DNA of 64,000 bases from JAVJQS01 sp040218815 (GCA_040218815.1 JAVJQS010000008.1:1-64000); one strand, 5' to 3'. Positions 17,347 through 26,794 are shown, counted from the stretch's first letter. Program-made: numbers and translations. Notes: a model not told the origin generated them from the letters alone.

Positions 17347-18372
17347 TTATTTCCCCTGCACCAAATTAACCAGCTTCCTTACATTTTCTTCAGGAGTCTT
17401 TGGTAAAATGCCATGCCCCAAGTTAAAGATAAAACCAGGTTTATTCGGGATAGCGTCTAACAAGCTTTTTGCTCTGTTCTCAATCAAGTCCCATTCTCCA
17501 AACAGCAAGGTAGGATCAAGATTCCCTTGAACAGCTACTTCGTAGTTCATGTCTTTCCATGCACCAGCTAAATCAGTTTTCCAGTCAATTCCAATAACAT
17601 CGGCACCTGTAGCTTTCATATCTTGCAATAAGTGAGACGAGTTGGTACCAAAAAGAATTACTGGAACACTAGTCTCTTCTTTTAAGTATTGCACCATTTT
17701 TTGCATGTGAGGAAATACATATTCTCGGTAATCGACTTGACTAAGTATACCAACCCAGCTGTCGAAAATCTGTACCGCCATAGCACCACTTTCAACTTGA
17801 AAGAGTAAATAATCTGCCATGTTAGTAGCTAACTTATCCATCAACAAATGCCATGCTTCAGTTTCTTGATACATGAAGCTTTTTAATTGAATATAGCTTT
17901 TTGAAGGGCCTCCTTCTAGCATATAGCTCGCTAGGGTAAAAGGTGCGCCAACAAAGCCAATACAAGGGACATTAAGTTCATTTTTTAAGATACCCAATGA
18001 TTTGCCGGTGTATTGCAAATCTTTAGAGAAGTCAATTGTTTTTAAGCGCTCAACATCTTTTTTAAACTCAATGGGATTGTTTATTACTGGCCCAACTCCT
18101 GGTTTATATTCAAAATCGATTCCCATTGGCTCTAAAGGAATCATGATGTCTGAAAAGACGATAGCCGCATCAAAACCAAATTGTCGAATAGGCAAAAGTG
18201 TAACCTCTGCACAAACATCAGGTATTTTGCAGATTTCTACTAAGCTGTGCTTGCGTCGAATATCTCGGTATTTCCTTTGATAACGTCCTGCTTGACGCAT
18301 GAACCAAACCGGTGGTCTGTCGGTGGCTTCTTTTCTACAAGCCTTCAAAAATCTGTCGTTAAATTCTGTCAT
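17347..18372 (-). CDS. hemE: Uroporphyrinogen decarboxylase
   Basis: Converts uroporphyrinogen III to coproporphyrinogen III in haem synthesis by four decarboxylations. The 341-residue protein has the substrate-binding arginine block PVWFMRQAGRY (R26, R30), the DIMIPLEPMG and IFDSWVG motifs, and the C-terminal FNLGHGILP signature. Length is standard. It follows hemL by 6 bases on the same strand, so the two haem genes form an operon. Confidence 0.96.
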   Translation of the reverse strand: MTEFNDRFLKACRKEATDRPPVWFMRQAGRYQRKYRDIRRKHSLVEICKIPDVCAEVTLLPIRQFGFDAAIVFSDIMIPLEPMGIDFEYKPGVGPVINNPIEFKKDVERLKTIDFSKDLQYTGKSLGILKNELNVPCIGFVGAPFTLASYMLEGGPSKSYIQLKSFMYQETEAWHLLMDKLATNMADYLLFQVESGAMAVQIFDSWVGILSQVDYREYVFPHMQKMVQYLKEETSVPVILFGTNSSHLLQDMKATGADVIGIDWKTDLAGAWKDMNYEVAVQGNLDPTLLFGEWDLIENRAKSLLDAIPNKPGFIFNLGHGILPKTPEENVRKLVNLVQGK

Positions 18373-18378
18373 GTTGTG

Positions 18379-19662
18379 TTAAGATATAGCTTGAAAGGCA
18401 GCATTAATGCGTTTTTCAACTAACTGCATTTCTTCGTCGGTAACAATAATTGGGATAAACCATGCCTCAAATTGAGATGGTGGAATGTACATTCCATTTT
18501 CTGCCATTGCCCAAAAGAACTTGGCAAAAAGGGCGGTGTCACAGGTCTGAGCACTTTCAAAGTCGACCACTTTTTGGTCGGTAAAAAATGGATTTACCAT
18601 TAGTCCGAATTGGTTCACTTGAATAGTAATGCCTGCTTTTTCAGCTGCATTTTCCAAGATTGTTTTTACCTTTTTTCCTAAGGCATCGGCCCTTTCGTAA
18701 TCTTGATTTTTTAGTTCTTTTAAGGTTGCTAATCCACAAGCCATGGCAATTGGACTTCCCGATAAGGTTCCAGCTTGATATACACCTCCTAAGGGAGAAA
18801 CTAAATCCATAATTTCAGCTTTAGCAACATATGCTCCAACCGGCATTCCTCCTCCAATTACTTTACCCATGCAGGTGATGTCAGCTTCGATTCCAAAGTA
18901 ATCTTGAGCACCGCCAAACTTCTTTCTAAAGCCGGTCATTACTTCATCAATCACTAATAAAATGCCATTTTCCTTAGTGATTGCTCTCAATTCCTTCATA
19001 AAGGATTGTTCAGGCACGATAACACCCATATTGCCTGCAACTGGCTCTATAAAAATAGCCGCAATCTCATTTTTGTTATTTTCTATCAGTGCTTTTACAC
19101 TATTAATGTCGTTGTATTTCGCAATCAAGGTGTTTTTTACGGCCTCTTCTGGCACACCTTTACTTGAAGGAATTCCCAATGTCATTAAACCAGAACCTGC
19201 AGCTACGAGTAAAGAATCTGAATGACCGTGATAACAGCCTGCAAACTTTATAATTTTGTTTTTTTCAGTTGCTGCTCGAGCTAACCGAATAGCTGAGATA
19301 ACAGCCTCTGTTCCTGAGTTTACGAAGCGTACCTTGTCGAACTGAGGAAAGGCTTCTTTTACCATTTCAGCCATGGCCACTTCAGCTTCTGTAGTCGCGC
19401 CATAGGTGTAACTTTTATCCACAGCAACTTTTACTGCTTCATTTACTTTTGGGTGTGCGTGCCCCAAAATAAGTGGTCCATATGAGCCTATGAAATCGAT
19501 GTATTCATTGCCATCTACATCATAGATGTGAATGCCTTTTCCCTTATCTATAAATAATGGATCTCCACCCACGGAGTTAAAAGCTCTAACAGGGCTGTTA
19601 ACCCCCCCAACTAAAGATTTTACGGCTCTTTTATATAGTTTTCTAGACTGATCTAATTGCAT
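18379..19662 (-). CDS. hemL: Glutamate-1-semialdehyde 2,1-aminomutase
   Basis: Pyridoxal-phosphate enzyme that makes 5-aminolevulinate in the C5 route of tetrapyrrole synthesis. The 427-residue protein shows the class III aminotransferase fold: NSGTEAV (cofactor phosphate), IDEVMTGFR with the cofactor-binding Asp, and the Schiff-base lysine K267 in MGKVIGGG. The N-terminal NSPVRAF is typical of HemL rather than other aminotransferases. A TACTTTTG box lies 14 bases before the start, and hemE follows directly. Presence of HemL means haem is made from glutamyl-tRNA here. Confidence 0.96.
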   Translation of the reverse strand: MQLDQSRKLYKRAVKSLVGGVNSPVRAFNSVGGDPLFIDKGKGIHIYDVDGNEYIDFIGSYGPLILGHAHPKVNEAVKVAVDKSYTYGATTEAEVAMAEMVKEAFPQFDKVRFVNSGTEAVISAIRLARAATEKNKIIKFAGCYHGHSDSLLVAAGSGLMTLGIPSSKGVPEEAVKNTLIAKYNDINSVKALIENNKNEIAAIFIEPVAGNMGVIVPEQSFMKELRAITKENGILLVIDEVMTGFRKKFGGAQDYFGIEADITCMGKVIGGGMPVGAYVAKAEIMDLVSPLGGVYQAGTLSGSPIAMACGLATLKELKNQDYERADALGKKVKTILENAAEKAGITIQVNQFGLMVNPFFTDQKVVDFESAQTCDTALFAKFFWAMAENGMYIPPSQFEAWFIPIIVTDEEMQLVEKRINAAFQAIS

Positions 19663-19676
19663 GCAAAAGGTTTTTG

Positions 19677-19684
19677 CAAAAGTA
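19677..19684 (-). promoter_or_regulatory. hemL: -7 box of hemL-hemE (TACTTTTG)
   Basis: Minus-strand TACTTTTG fits TAnnTTTG and ends 14 bases before the hemL ATG at 19662. The -33 element is not clear. Confidence 0.5.
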
Positions 19685-19724
19685 CCTATTTAAGTGGGTT
19701 TGTAGATAGAAAAGGAAGGCTTTT

Positions 19725-19910
19725 CTATCGCATTTTTCTTCCAATGAAAACCAGTATGGCACCGATTACTATGGATCCAATTTTTAAACTGTAACTGCTA
19801 TCTGAAGTTGAACCAGTTTCATCAAAAGAAAAGTAAAACGAAAACCCACTAACCAAGGCCCAAAAAATGATTAGAGCGCCAAGTAGCGTAAGGATTTTAG
19901 AAAGTGTCAT
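19725..19910 (-). CDS. Small two-helix membrane protein
   Basis: Protein of 61 residues with two hydrophobic segments (about 5-28 and 42-57) separated by a polar Ser/Asp loop, ending in basic RKMR. I do not recognise a family. It is considered real because it has an ATG, sits 23 bases after another membrane protein gene in the same direction and continues the minus-strand run of the glycosyltransferase operon. It could be an unrelated tail gene of that operon. Confidence 0.45.
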   Translation of the reverse strand: MTLSKILTLLGALIIFWALVSGFSFYFSFDETGSTSDSSYSLKIGSIVIGAILVFIGRKMR

Positions 19911-19933
19911 TTTAAATTTTTCGAGTATCTACT

Positions 19934-20365
19934 CTAATTTATATTAGCTTCTTTATAGACTATGACTTTTTGTCCAAGCACTCCTCCCAACCATGCCATA
20001 GGCAAGTAAGCTATAATAATATCTGCAAACGTAAACCAAAGTGGTCCAGGAATCATAATATTTACAGCAATTCCGCCCAATAGGAATATTGCTCCAACAA
20101 TTAATGCCATTTTCATTCTGCTTGTTTTAGCAATAGCTGCTGCGATTAACGCACCAAGTAAAGTTCCTAGAGCATGAGCTAAAAAAGGGAAAATATAGTA
20201 TTCACTGCTTAAGGTAGGCATAATCTCTACTAAAGACTCCATATCATTTGGGTCAAGTCCTTCAATCGGATAGATACTGTGTCCAACTTGTATGAGCCCC
20301 ATATTCAGGGCACTTCCGCCTAGCCAGCCAACAATAACTGCTAGTATATTTCTCAAGATCTTCAT
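19934..20365 (-). CDS. Four-helix membrane protein, function unknown
   Basis: Protein of 143 residues with about four transmembrane helices and Gly/Ala-rich packing (GWLGGSALNMG, HALGTLLGALIAAAIA). The ATG at 20365 is preferred to one at 20413 because it puts the basic MKILRN directly before helix 1. The family is not recognised with certainty; the pattern resembles small uncharacterised integral membrane proteins common in Bacteroidota. It follows the GT-C gene after 48 bases on the same strand, so it may belong to the glycosyltransferase operon. Confidence 0.55.
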   Translation of the reverse strand: MKILRNILAVIVGWLGGSALNMGLIQVGHSIYPIEGLDPNDMESLVEIMPTLSSEYYIFPFLAHALGTLLGALIAAAIAKTSRMKMALIVGAIFLLGGIAVNIMIPGPLWFTFADIIIAYLPMAWLGGVLGQKVIVYKEANIN

Positions 20366-20413
20366 TTGGTTCGGTTTAAAGGGTTTGGTATTGACTAAGT
20401 TAGCTAAAAACAT

Positions 20414-21721
20414 TCAATTTTTTAAATTGAATAGCTCAAAACATGCAAATCCCACAACTAAAGTGTATTCCAAAGCAATCAACCAATAGTTTTCTTGAAA
20501 ATTAGCATTGTTGTAAGCGCAATAACTTAAAACCGCCAAAAAAGACCAAAGCATTGGATATTTAAAGCGCGTAAAAACCGCTAAAAAGACTAAAGTAATG
20601 CTATACCACGGATGAATTATGAGCGCTAACAAGTAATACCAGCTAAGTGCAAATAACACTAATCTAAAGAAAGAAGGCCAGGTAATTATTTTACGCTGTA
20701 GCAGTATAAACAGCATACCTAGATAGGCCAACACAGTTAAAATCGGTCCTGCAGTTTGAATAATGTTGTAATCGGTAAAAACAAAACCCACTTCGCGGAC
20801 TAAATAATATACACTTGCATTAAATTCGAAGCTGCTAGAATAAAGCTGAATACTGGCGAGAAAGTTCTCTAAAAAGTGAGGAGAATAAAAAGGCCACCAG
20901 AGCAAGAGAAATAACAATGCTACTCCTCCAAAAAAGTAGATTGCTTTTTTACCCCTTAGTTTTCGCAAGAAAATTGGCAAGAGCAAGAGTGGGATTAACT
21001 TAGTTGCAGCTGCTAAAGCCCATGCCAAGCTGGCCAATTTAGATTTATTGATGGCCAACATATAAACCGCCAAAAGCAAAAAGAAGATTACCACCCCTTC
21101 AAAGTGCAGATTGCCGCTTATTTCTACAATTACGAGTGGATTAAGAATATACCATACTGCATTTATGGGATTAATTTTCAATAAGCTCAGCAATCGTGGC
21201 AGTAAAATAACTACTCCAACTTCTGCTAAGAGCAGTATGCTTCGTAGGGTAATAATGCTCCCTAATATTGAATTTGGAGAAATTTTAGCTGAAAGCCAAT
21301 AGACTAGTTGAGCCAGAGGCGGATAGACCGTATAATAATTTGGACTGTTCATTCCAGTTAATAGCAATTCCTTATTTGGAAAATTCAGTTGCACCTCAGA
21401 AGGCTTGAAGTCAAAAGGATTTAAGCCATTGGCCATGAGCTGACCATCCCAAATGAAACGAAAATAATCATCAGAAAGGCTTGGGATACTGAACAGAAAA
21501 AGCAAACGAAAAACAATGCCTAAGCCAATGTAAAATGAGCTATTATTTAGCTGAGCTCGTTTTGAAAAGAAGTAATAAGCTGCAAACGCAATACTGAAGG
21601 ATAGTAATAATTGGTAAAAATTACTTCGCTCTAAAAAATAGCCAATCCAAAGGTAGCTGAAAGTTGAAATCAGAGCTAATGAGAGCATTTTCCATTGTTG
21701 ACGACTCCAATTGTGCATCAA
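20414..21721 (-). CDS. Polytopic GT-C glycosyltransferase (GT87-like)
   Basis: Integral membrane sugar transferase of 435 residues with about 11-12 transmembrane helices. The first large loop carries the GT-C acidic signature SDDYFRFIWDG (D84, D85), followed by NPFDFKP and the YPPLAQ block typical of polyprenyl-phosphate-mannose-using transferases of the GT87/DUF2029 type; ATKLIPLLLLP in the central helices is another family feature. It would take a sugar from a polyprenyl-phosphate donor on the outer face of the inner membrane. The start overlaps the stop of the upstream GT2 gene by 4 bases (ATGA), indicating translational coupling. The acceptor is unknown. Confidence 0.8.
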   Translation of the reverse strand: MMHNWSRQQWKMLSLALISTFSYLWIGYFLERSNFYQLLLSFSIAFAAYYFFSKRAQLNNSSFYIGLGIVFRLLFLFSIPSLSDDYFRFIWDGQLMANGLNPFDFKPSEVQLNFPNKELLLTGMNSPNYYTVYPPLAQLVYWLSAKISPNSILGSIITLRSILLLAEVGVVILLPRLLSLLKINPINAVWYILNPLVIVEISGNLHFEGVVIFFLLLAVYMLAINKSKLASLAWALAAATKLIPLLLLPIFLRKLRGKKAIYFFGGVALLFLLLWWPFYSPHFLENFLASIQLYSSSFEFNASVYYLVREVGFVFTDYNIIQTAGPILTVLAYLGMLFILLQRKIITWPSFFRLVLFALSWYYLLALIIHPWYSITLVFLAVFTRFKYPMLWSFLAVLSYCAYNNANFQENYWLIALEYTLVVGFACFELFNLKN

Positions 21722-23205
21722 TGATTGGACTTCAGTGAATGACTAATCGACAAGATTGAAACATAGGCAAAGCCCAAAAACAACATGATGTGAAAGGGCA
21801 ATAAGCCAAAGTCTTGGTAGCGAAAAGCCAAACTAATACCAAATAAAAAATACAAGGCAAAGAAAACCTCAACCACTGTTAATGGATTAATGCTTCTTTT
21901 AAGGTATTCATTGGTTTTCCACTTTTTTGAGGCATCATCAGTGAGGTTGAATTTGGGCGTTCGAATAAAGGGTGATTTTTTCCCAATATAACCCTCTAAA
22001 ACTGCCATAGCATTATGTAATGAAAGGCCCATTGAAACAGATAAAAAAAGCGGAAACAGCACGCAAAAGTGAAGTGCTGCTTTAAACTTATTGGCATAAT
22101 CCCGCTTTAATGAAGTCCAGTAAAAGTAAGCTAGAATGGGAACTGTGATTAGAAAGAATCCAGCCAAGGTAAAAAGCAATGAATATTCTGTAAAATTATT
22201 TTTTATAGCCAACATTGGTAGACTAAGAAATGCTAGGATAACAATGCAGACAAAAACACCTGAATTCATGAGGTGGAAAAGTGCATTTAGCTTTGTTCCA
22301 AATGAGATACTCGGTGAACGAAGTACCTTCATCAAGTTTTTTCTAGCGCATTCTGCTGCTCCCTTATTCCAACGAAATTGTTGTGTTTTTAAGGCATTCA
22401 TTGCTGCTGGTAATTCTGCTGGGGCACCTACTTCTTCTAAAAACAAAAATTCCCAACCACTAAGCTGAGCTCGGTAACTGAGGTCCAAGTCTTCTGTTAA
22501 GGTATCCGATTGCCAGCCGCCAGCGTCTTCAATGGCTTTTTTTCGCCAAACACCAGCGGTGCCATTAAAATTAATAAAGTGCCCACCACCATTTCTGCCA
22601 CCCTGTTCCACACTAAAATGTGCATCTAAACCAAAGGCTTGAAGCTTGGTAAGCAATGAATATTTTTCATTTATGTGTTCCCACCTCGTTTGTACCATGC
22701 CTAGTTTGGGATTTGAAAAGTGGGCAATGGTTTTCCTTAAAAAGTCTTTTTTGGGTAAAAAGTCTGCATCAAAAATGGCAATAAACTCTCCTTGGGCAAC
22801 TGTTAATCCTGCAGCCAATGCCCCGGCTTTAAACCCACTTCGATCGGTTCTATGCAATTGAATGATATCTAAGCCTTCTTCTTTTAGTTGATTAACGGAG
22901 TTCTTGATAATTTCAGCTGTTTCATCTGTCGAATCATCTAGCACTTGTATTTCCAATAAGTCTGCAGGGTAATCTAATCCAGCTACTTTTTCTATTAAAC
23001 GTTGAGCAACGTACTTTTCATTAAAAATGGGCAGCTGAACGGTAACTTTTGGTAAGAACTTTTCATTGATTGATGCAGTTGCCGTTCTTGTTGCTTGTTG
23101 CTTTTTGTACTTGTGATACTTGATTACTAACTGCACTTGAATCAAGCTGTAGCAGAAAATAAAAAGCAATGCAATACCGTAAATAACTATTAAAATGAGT
23201 TCCAT
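21718..23205 (-). CDS. Processive-type GT2 membrane glycosyltransferase
   Basis: Protein of 495 residues with an N-terminal membrane helix, a cytosolic GT-A domain and a C-terminal group of membrane helices, the layout of cellulose-synthase-like and ceramide glucosyltransferase-like GT2 enzymes. The nucleotide and metal motifs are all present: PIFNE near residue 60, DDS 90-92, DAD 146-148, the catalytic TED 237-239, and QQFRW 275-279 (QxxRW). These predict an inverting sugar transfer from a nucleotide sugar to a lipid or growing glycan. It overlaps the downstream GT-C gene by 4 bases and follows the DPM1-like gene by 20 bases. Confidence 0.85.
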   Translation of the reverse strand: MELILIVIYGIALLFIFCYSLIQVQLVIKYHKYKKQQATRTATASINEKFLPKVTVQLPIFNEKYVAQRLIEKVAGLDYPADLLEIQVLDDSTDETAEIIKNSVNQLKEEGLDIIQLHRTDRSGFKAGALAAGLTVAQGEFIAIFDADFLPKKDFLRKTIAHFSNPKLGMVQTRWEHINEKYSLLTKLQAFGLDAHFSVEQGGRNGGGHFINFNGTAGVWRKKAIEDAGGWQSDTLTEDLDLSYRAQLSGWEFLFLEEVGAPAELPAAMNALKTQQFRWNKGAAECARKNLMKVLRSPSISFGTKLNALFHLMNSGVFVCIVILAFLSLPMLAIKNNFTEYSLLFTLAGFFLITVPILAYFYWTSLKRDYANKFKAALHFCVLFPLFLSVSMGLSLHNAMAVLEGYIGKKSPFIRTPKFNLTDDASKKWKTNEYLKRSINPLTVVEVFFALYFLFGISLAFRYQDFGLLPFHIMLFLGFAYVSILSISHSLKSNH

Positions 23206-23225
23206 TAAAGCCTTAAAAATTCAGT

Positions 23226-23912
23226 TCAAAAGTATTTAAATATGGTGGTAATAATTTTATATCCGGCAAGTACTGTTCCTTTAACTGTGCCGCTAATTTT
23301 TGAAAAACCAATCCGGTTTCGATAATCTACAGGAACTTCACAATAGTTTAATTCTTGCTTTGCTGCTTTTACTTGCATTTCTACTGTCCAACCATAGGTT
23401 TTATCTTGCATATCTAAAGCCATTAAAGACTCATATCGAATTGCCCGAAAGGGCCCTAAGTCAGTGAATCTGGCACCAAAGAATAGACGCATCATACTTG
23501 TTGCTAACCAGTTGCCAAAAATTTGAGGAAAGGTCATTGAGCCTTTTTCTCTGTTACCTAGAGCCCTTGAGCCAATTACTAAATCAGCTTTATCGGCTTC
23601 AATTGGTGCAACTAAATTAACCAGCTGTTCGGGATAATCAGAGTAATCGGCATCGATAAAAACAACAATGTCAGTTGGTTTACTGCGAATCGTTTTCAGG
23701 TATTCGATTCCTTTTAAGCACGCATTACCATACCCCATATTGGCTTCGAGCAACACTGTAGCACCTGCGGCTTTTGCCGTTTCAGCTGTTTTATCAGTGG
23801 AGTTGTTGTTAACAACAATTACTTCATCAACTTTATCTTTTGGAAGGTCATTGATCACCTTGCCAATCGCATTTTCCTCGTTAAAAGCAGGAATAATAAC
23901 TACAATCTCCAC
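23226..23912 (-). CDS. GT2 glycosyltransferase, polyprenyl-phosphate sugar synthase-like
   Basis: Soluble or peripheral GT-A glycosyltransferase of 228 residues resembling dolichyl-phosphate mannose synthase (DPM1) catalytic domains: VVIIPAFNEENAIG at the start, NNNSTDKTAE, DAD at 87-89 (FIDADYSDYP), VIGSRALG, and a C-terminal basic patch (YRNRIGFSKISGTVKG). It lacks membrane helices. The likely job is to load a sugar from a nucleotide donor onto polyprenyl phosphate, which would feed the GT-C enzyme two genes downstream. It starts immediately after the stop of the polyferredoxin gene, with no spacer. Confidence 0.82.
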   Translation of the reverse strand: MEIVVIIPAFNEENAIGKVINDLPKDKVDEVIVVNNNSTDKTAETAKAAGATVLLEANMGYGNACLKGIEYLKTIRSKPTDIVVFIDADYSDYPEQLVNLVAPIEADKADLVIGSRALGNREKGSMTFPQIFGNWLATSMMRLFFGARFTDLGPFRAIRYESLMALDMQDKTYGWTVEMQVKAAKQELNYCEVPVDYRNRIGFSKISGTVKGTVLAGYKIITTIFKYF

Positions 23913-25496
23913 TTAAAATTTCAATTTAACACCATCGTTGCCAAAAGTGATTGGGTTCTCTTCGTAACGGCTTTCACCTGTGTTACTTCCATTTTCGAGT
24001 TTTAAAACTCCTCTTGGACAAACTGCTGAGCAAATGCCGCAACCCACACAGGAAGAACGAACTATGTTTTGCCCCTTTTGAGCATAGTATTTTACATCTA
24101 TTCCCATTTCACAATAGGTAGAACAATTCCCACAGGAAATGCACTGTCCGCCATTGGTGGTAATTCTAAACCTGGAAAAGAACCGTTGTTGCATGCCTAA
24201 TATTGCAGCCATCGGGCATCCAAACCTGCACCATACCCTGTTTCCAAATATGGGGTAAAAACCCGTTCCGATGACTCCACTAAAAATGGCACCGATTAGA
24301 AAGCCATAAAAACTTCTCAAACTTTCTGCTTGAAAAAGAAAGAGATTGCTTCCGCTGATGTAGTGATAGCCAATTAGTCCGAGTATTACAGTAAAATAAG
24401 CTACTGCCCCAACTTTAGCATCCTTTTTGAATTCTTCTCTTTTAAAAATCCAAAGCAGGGCAAAAACTAAGGTGATTAAACCAGCTACACTTAATAAGAA
24501 AACGTCTTTTGTCAACCAATACTTTTCTGGATTATTGCCTAAGTAAGTGCTCACAACAGCTGTAGTCATTAAAGTAACAAATACAACTACGGAGTGAACT
24601 ACCCAACGTTCTACCTTCCAAGCCGTGGTGCTCTTGTCAGACAATTGGCGAAAAGGATCACCAGCAGTTTCAGCCAAGCCACCACATCCACAAACCCATG
24701 AGCAATACCAGCGCTTACCATATTTATAGGTTAAAATTGGTGTAATGACTAGGATGGAAGCAACACCAAAAATGAGTAAAGCAATTCCAATATTTCCTGC
24801 AGAAATAAATTCATCGACCCGGTATTGTTCAAAATTATAATAATTGAGCGGCCAAATATTTTTCAAATCATAATAGGGCAGACTGAAGGAATCGCTGTTC
24901 AAGCGTGCCATCAATTCAGGAATAATGAAGGCAAATGCAGTTTGGAAAAACATCACACTGAAGGTTCTTAAGCGCTCATAACGGTTGTGGCGATACTTCC
25001 AAATAAATTTTATTCCAAAGGCTAAAATGGCAACCGTATACAGTGTTCCATAGACAAACCACTGGCTAGCTGCATTGCCACTCAAGGCCCTGCTTAAGGG
25101 GTCAAAAAGTGCAATAACTCCAGTGTTTTCTCCATCTTTTACTAAACCCAAATATTGAGGAAAGAAATAAAGCACCACATAAAAACCGGTAAAGATTATT
25201 CCCACAACCCAAGCTATAAACCCTCTGCTTGTGATTGATTTGAACCAAACACCATCATTTTTTATCCCTTCTTGCTTTTGTGAGTAAGCACCTTGAGCAA
25301 ATAAAATAATGCCTGCCGTAATTGACAGTAAAGAGATGCTTAGCCAGAGCACCTTATTGGGGAAATTGATGTTGAAGCCAGCTAGCACAAGAATAAATAG
25401 CCCGAAAAGTCCGATTAATGTAGCTGTCTTTTGTGTGGCATTTACCGAAGTGGGAGGGCCTCCTGTAAGGCTGATGTCTTTATCAATTTGATTCAT
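23913..25496 (-). CDS. Membrane polyferredoxin (NapH/CcoG-like)
   Basis: Integral membrane electron-transfer protein of 527 residues. The ATG at 25496 is chosen over one at 25556 because it makes a 4-base ATGA overlap with the upstream oxidoreductase. Several N-terminal helices are followed by Cys motifs at membrane edges, C265-x3-C269-x-C271 and C423-x3-C427-P, as in NapH, NosR and CcoG. Two classical 4Fe-4S motifs follow: C452, C455, C458, C462 and C483, C486, C489, C493. It should pass electrons across or along the inner membrane. The acceptor is unknown; the neighbours are a FAD oxidoreductase and glycosyltransferases rather than nitrate, nitrous oxide or oxidase genes. Confidence 0.82.
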   Translation of the reverse strand: MNQIDKDISLTGGPPTSVNATQKTATLIGLFGLFILVLAGFNINFPNKVLWLSISLLSITAGIILFAQGAYSQKQEGIKNDGVWFKSITSRGFIAWVVGIIFTGFYVVLYFFPQYLGLVKDGENTGVIALFDPLSRALSGNAASQWFVYGTLYTVAILAFGIKFIWKYRHNRYERLRTFSVMFFQTAFAFIIPELMARLNSDSFSLPYYDLKNIWPLNYYNFEQYRVDEFISAGNIGIALLIFGVASILVITPILTYKYGKRWYCSWVCGCGGLAETAGDPFRQLSDKSTTAWKVERWVVHSVVVFVTLMTTAVVSTYLGNNPEKYWLTKDVFLLSVAGLITLVFALLWIFKREEFKKDAKVGAVAYFTVILGLIGYHYISGSNLFLFQAESLRSFYGFLIGAIFSGVIGTGFYPIFGNRVWCRFGCPMAAILGMQQRFFSRFRITTNGGQCISCGNCSTYCEMGIDVKYYAQKGQNIVRSSCVGCGICSAVCPRGVLKLENGSNTGESRYEENPITFGNDGVKLKF

Positions 25497-26794
25497 ACTG
25501 TCGATGGTGTTTTTTGACTTGTTGATGCAGTAAAGCATTGAGCAATTTCTTTCCAATGTTGTTGAGAAAACTCAGGATCGAAATTAGCTTGACTCAAATT
25601 CTCAATTACATGATGAATATTAGATTCTTGCTCTATCCAACGAGCAACCACCTTATGTCGCAAGCGTATCCCAAAAGCATTTACACCCAATAGCGCAAAG
25701 TTCTTTTTAGCGTATACTAATTTCAAGCATTTTTTTCCACCGGAGTGCTCCCAATAAAAGGCGTGTTCATTTTCTTTCGGTTGAGGCCACACCCACCCAT
25801 AAGTTTGATATTCTATATCAAAAAACTTAGCTGAATTAAACCATACCCCAGGCTGATAAGCCGTTTGGTTTCCGCAAATGCTTTGCGCGACTGTTTCACC
25901 CATCATTTTTCCGGTATACCAAACTTGTTCGATGTTTCTTCTACCAGTTGGGTGCTTATGAAATTCAGCACAATCGCCAATGGCATATATGTTAGGCTGA
26001 TTGGTGGTTAAAAACTCATCTACTAGAACTCCCCTATTGGTTTCAATACCTGAATTGTTTAGAAAATCTATGTTGGGACTAACGCCGGCAGTTAAACCAA
26101 CGAATTGGCATTCAATTTCTTCTCCTTGTTTTGTTTTTATAGCTCTGACCTGCCCCTCTTTATTGGGAATTACTTCCTCTAGTTCACTTTCAAACCTTAA
26201 GTCTACATGATGTGATTGAATATGCTTACTGATGAGTTGAGCCTCTTCAGGGGGTAAAACATTGCCCCAAAATCCTTTTTCACGTACCAAAAATGTTACT
26301 CTAATACCTCTAGTCAGCAACATTTCAGCCATCTCAACACCAATTAGGCCACCACCGATAATTACAGCGTGTTTGGCATTTTTGGTATTTTCTTCCATCA
26401 ATTGTAAGTCTTGCCATGAGTATAAGCCTTGCACTCCCTTTAAATCTTGCCCTTTCCAACCAAACTTATTTGGTTTTGAGCCACATGCAATAATCAATTC
26501 ATCATATATAAGTGGCTCACCTTCTTTGAATTCTAATTTTTTATCTTGAACATGAACTTGTGTAACATGGCCAAACTTCAAATCAATTCGATTTTTCTTC
26601 CAAAAAGAATCTTCATAGGGTTTGATGTGTTCGTATTTCATATGGCCCATGTAAACATACATTAGGGCAGTTCGAGAATAAAAATGCTCTGTTTCAGAAG
26701 AAATCAGAGTGATTTTATGATCAGACTGTTTGCGAATGTGTCGAGCTGCCGATACACCTGATATTCCGTTTCCTATGATAGCAATGTGTTTCAT
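25493..26794 (-). CDS. FAD/NAD(P)-dependent oxidoreductase
   Basis: Pyridine-nucleotide-disulphide oxidoreductase fold flavoprotein of 433 residues: FAD-binding GNGISG (8-13), a second Rossmann motif IIGGGLIGVEMAE for NAD(P)H (about 147-160), and FAD-binding YAIGDCAEF. There is no redox-active Cys pair, so it belongs to the group with rubredoxin/ferredoxin reductases and nitrite reductase N-domains. It most likely supplies electrons from NAD(P)H to the downstream membrane polyferredoxin. First gene of the minus-strand operon that runs to about 19725; TACTTTGC at about 26814-26821 (minus) is a near-consensus -7 element. Confidence 0.85.
   Translation of the reverse strand: MKHIAIIGNGISGVSAARHIRKQSDHKITLISSETEHFYSRTALMYVYMGHMKYEHIKPYEDSFWKKNRIDLKFGHVTQVHVQDKKLEFKEGEPLIYDELIIACGSKPNKFGWKGQDLKGVQGLYSWQDLQLMEENTKNAKHAVIIGGGLIGVEMAEMLLTRGIRVTFLVREKGFWGNVLPPEEAQLISKHIQSHHVDLRFESELEEVIPNKEGQVRAIKTKQGEEIECQFVGLTAGVSPNIDFLNNSGIETNRGVLVDEFLTTNQPNIYAIGDCAEFHKHPTGRRNIEQVWYTGKMMGETVAQSICGNQTAYQPGVWFNSAKFFDIEYQTYGWVWPQPKENEHAFYWEHSGGKKCLKLVYAKKNFALLGVNAFGIRLRHKVVARWIEQESNIHHVIENLSQANFDPEFSQQHWKEIAQCFTASTSQKTPSTV

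Noticed and set aside
25497..25556. Upstream ATG for the polyferredoxin gene
   Set aside because: The ATG at 25496 forms a 4-base overlap with the preceding gene's stop and the extra residues have no family support.
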